Assembly (NCBI RefSeq): GCF_014218295.1
Contig: NZ_AP023287.1
Coordinates: 2,170,001-2,234,000 of the forward strand
Origin: Mycolicibacterium litorale
Lineage (GTDB): Bacteria; Actinomycetota; Actinomycetes; Mycobacteriales; Mycobacteriaceae
Length of the DNA stretch: 64,000 nt
Reading direction: 5' to 3'
Below the pieces are notes generated by a model, which saw nothing but the letters and a program-made list of their open reading frames with translations, did no database searches and had not been told where the DNA came from. The number at the start of each line of letters is the position of its first letter. Position 1 is the first letter of the stretch. The position numbers and the translations under genes were made by a program. This document shows, in pieces, positions 62,632 through 64,000 of this stretch.

Positions 62632-63009
62632 TCAGTCCTGCGGCGGTCGCGGTCGCTGCGTCTCTAGCTGCTTGACCGCCTCGTAGAGCGCCTTGATCAC
62701 GAAGGTGGAGTTTACGACCTGGGGAGGTTTCGCCGCGTCCCACACGGCAGCAGAGAGGGGGAGATCGTCTCGACGTTCACCCCACGGATGCGGGCGTTCG
62801 TGGGAGCCGTACTCGGTCTTCTGCACCATGTTCACGACGCTGAACGTACAGCCCATGGGGTTGGCGGTACTCGAACTGTCGTCTCGCCTCGTAGATGTGG
62901 GTATCGGCACATGTTCGGCAAGAGTGCCCGTCTGAAAACTCTGATACAGCCCACCGACATCCTCCTCCTGATGAAATGGCCCCGTGGAGATGCTGACTGG
63001 GTTCGGCAT
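62632..63009 (-). CDS. Hypothetical 125-residue protein
   Basis: ATG 63009 to stop 62632; its 5' end overlaps the start of the divergent ATPase by 20 nt. Contains CTFSVVNMVQKTEYGSHERP and a helical C-terminus STFVIKALYEAVKQLETQRP. No recognised domain. The lower GC and Ser/Thr-rich N-terminus differ from the core genes. It could be a real island gene or a chance ORF. Confidence 0.4.
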   Translation of the reverse strand: MPNPVSISTGPFHQEEDVGGLYQSFQTGTLAEHVPIPTSTRRDDSSSTANPMGCTFSVVNMVQKTEYGSHERPHPWGERRDDLPLSAAVWDAAKPPQVVNSTFVIKALYEAVKQLETQRPRPPQD

Positions 63010-64000
63010 CAGGGGGTTCCGGAGCTTTCACGGACAAACGCAGTACGTGAGTCCGCTCTCGGATATCAACCTCATTGCGGGGCAGAACAACAGTGGGAAG
63101 TCAAACGTCCTACGTGTCGTGAAGGAACTGGCGGACCTCCGGAGAGCGGAACCGCAAGGGCTGGATGCTCCGCGCACTCCGAACCCACCGCCATTCGAGT
63201 TGGCGATCCGGCTAGGCCGACGCGACGACGTACTGGCAGACATGTGCGAGAAGCACCGCGTCACGTCGTCAGACATCATCGAGGCAGCCCGACGCGCTCT
63301 GGCGGCTCCTGCGGTCGACATCTTCCGAGACGGCGGAGTCTGGCTCCTATACACGGTCGCCGGCAGCATGGGCGGGCAGGGGCAGCTCAACCATTACCAA
63401 CAGGCCGACCAGTTGGCGCGTGACGCTGACGGAGCCCTATTCGCGAATCGCTATATACAGCAACGGATGTCAACATGGTCGAGCGACAGTCGGGAAAATG
63501 CGAGCGAGTTCCTGCGCCAGGTAGAGGCGGTTCTGCGAATCCCAACAGTTCGTTTCGTCGAGGCGTCAAGGCGGATCGGTGACCAACTTGACGGGGTCGC
63601 CATCATCGAGAAGCTCGCCGCTCTACGTGCGCCCCAATGGGAGGATGACGAGGACCGGGCCGGATTCGATGCGATCAACGAGTTTGTGCGTTCGGTGACC
63701 GACGATCCCTCCGCCACTTTGGAGATCCCCCACACGAGGGACCAACTAAACGTCCGTCGGGGGAACCTGCTACTGCCGTTGGATAACCTGGGCTCGGGTA
63801 TCGCACAGGTGATCATGCTCGCTGCGTATGCATCAATCGAGCAAAACACGCTCGTATGCATGGAAGAGCCTGAAGTGCATCTCCACCCGCTCCTACAGCG
63901 GAAACTGCTTCGCTACCTCAAGGAGCAGACCGACAACCAGTACATCATCGCCACGCATTCAGCACACATGCTCGATTCCGAAATCGCATCCGTCTTCCAC
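62990..64000 (+). CDS. OLD/RecF-like AAA ATPase, N-terminal part (runs off the right edge)
   Basis: 337 codons, open to the window end. Start ATG 62990 (MLTGFGIRGFRSFHGQTQYV); GTG 62984 is possible. ABC-type ATPase motifs: Walker A AGQNNSGKSNVLRVVKEL (31-38), a signature-like LDNLGSGIAQVIMLAAY, Walker B LVCMEEPEVHLHPLLQRKLL, and the H-loop IIATHSAHMLDSEIASVF. This set is shared by OLD nucleases, GajA of Gabija, retron Eco8-type and Septu-type ATPases; a nuclease (TOPRIM or HNH) domain or partner would lie beyond the edge. Codon use (ATA, CTA, AGA) differs from neighbours, indicating transfer. Confidence 0.85.
   Translation, partial: MLTGFGIRGFRSFHGQTQYVSPLSDINLIAGQNNSGKSNVLRVVKELADLRRAEPQGLDAPRTPNPPPFELAIRLGRRDDVLADMCEKHRVTSSDIIEAARRALAAPAVDIFRDGGVWLLYTVAGSMGGQGQLNHYQQADQLARDADGALFANRYIQQRMSTWSSDSRENASEFLRQVEAVLRIPTVRFVEASRRIGDQLDGVAIIEKLAALRAPQWEDDEDRAGFDAINEFVRSVTDDPSATLEIPHTRDQLNVRRGNLLLPLDNLGSGIAQVIMLAAYASIEQNTLVCMEEPEVHLHPLLQRKLLRYLKEQTDNQYIIATHSAHMLDSEIASVFH

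Overview
The window is chromosomal DNA from a high-GC actinobacterium of the family Mycobacteriaceae, most likely a fast-growing environmental species (Mycolicibacterium-like). Two things support this. The proteins are typical mycobacterial ones: LexA, IdeR, SigA, SigB, AftC, Cei, ClpC2 and polyphosphate glucokinase. The gene order from about 1.8 kb to 60.2 kb also follows, in reverse numbering, the Mycobacterium tuberculosis block Rv2721c to Rv2667 as I recall it; no database search was made. Genes are dense, often overlap by 1-4 nt (GTGA or ATGA junctions), and commonly use GTG starts.

Layout. 1-1.6 kb: 5' part of a molybdopterin oxidoreductase that runs off the left edge. 1.8-13 kb: an LGFP-repeat envelope protein, the SOS pair lexA/chiZ, nrdR, PhzF-like and alpha/beta-hydrolase proteins, a PAC2 protein, sthA, a lipoprotein, a DUF4192 protein and ideR. 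13-16.9 kb: sigB with an ECF-type promoter, small zinc-ribbon proteins, a YihY-type membrane protein and RidA. 17-21.4 kb: an accessory four-gene operon (GntP permease, class III CoA-transferase, LysR regulator, CitE-like lyase) lying in what is otherwise the sigB-sigA block. 21.4-30.8 kb: O-methyltransferase, sigA, ppgK, suhB, cei, DUF4193 (with a perfect CRP-type site), dut and small conserved genes. 30.8-36 kb: two TrkA-type K+ regulatory proteins divergent from a KimA-like K+ importer, an RNA m5U methyltransferase and a membrane protein. 36-41.5 kb: accessory D-amino-acid dehydrogenase/47-aa membrane protein/SSS symporter operon with a divergent CdaR-type regulator, then nhaA preceded by a structured leader that looks like a riboswitch. 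41.5-50.3 kb: dxs, a PhoD-type phosphatase, RNase D, DUF3000 and the heme cluster hemE-hemY-chdC. 50.4-57.8 kb: a GGDEF-EAL protein, msrB, aftC, a lipoprotein of hydrolase fold, an AFG1/ZapE-type ATPase and a GNAT protein. 57.8-61.2 kb: a secreted protein, an ogt/ECF-sigma pair, clpC2 with twin operators, SRPBCC and AraC-type genes.

The right end changes character. A small secreted protein ends in a strong intrinsic terminator at about 61.87 kb. After it come poorly recognisable small ORFs, base composition that is visibly less GC-rich, and the first 337 codons of an OLD/RecF-like AAA ATPase that continues past the window. I read this as the edge of a genomic island, possibly an anti-phage defence locus.

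Functional themes: DNA-damage and stress control (lexA, chiZ, sigB, sigA, ogt, clpC2, msrB), iron and heme (ideR, hemE/hemY/chdC), K+ and Na+ homeostasis (trkA/trkB, KimA-like, nhaA), and two transferred-looking catabolic operons. No tRNA, rRNA, insertion sequence or CRISPR array was seen.
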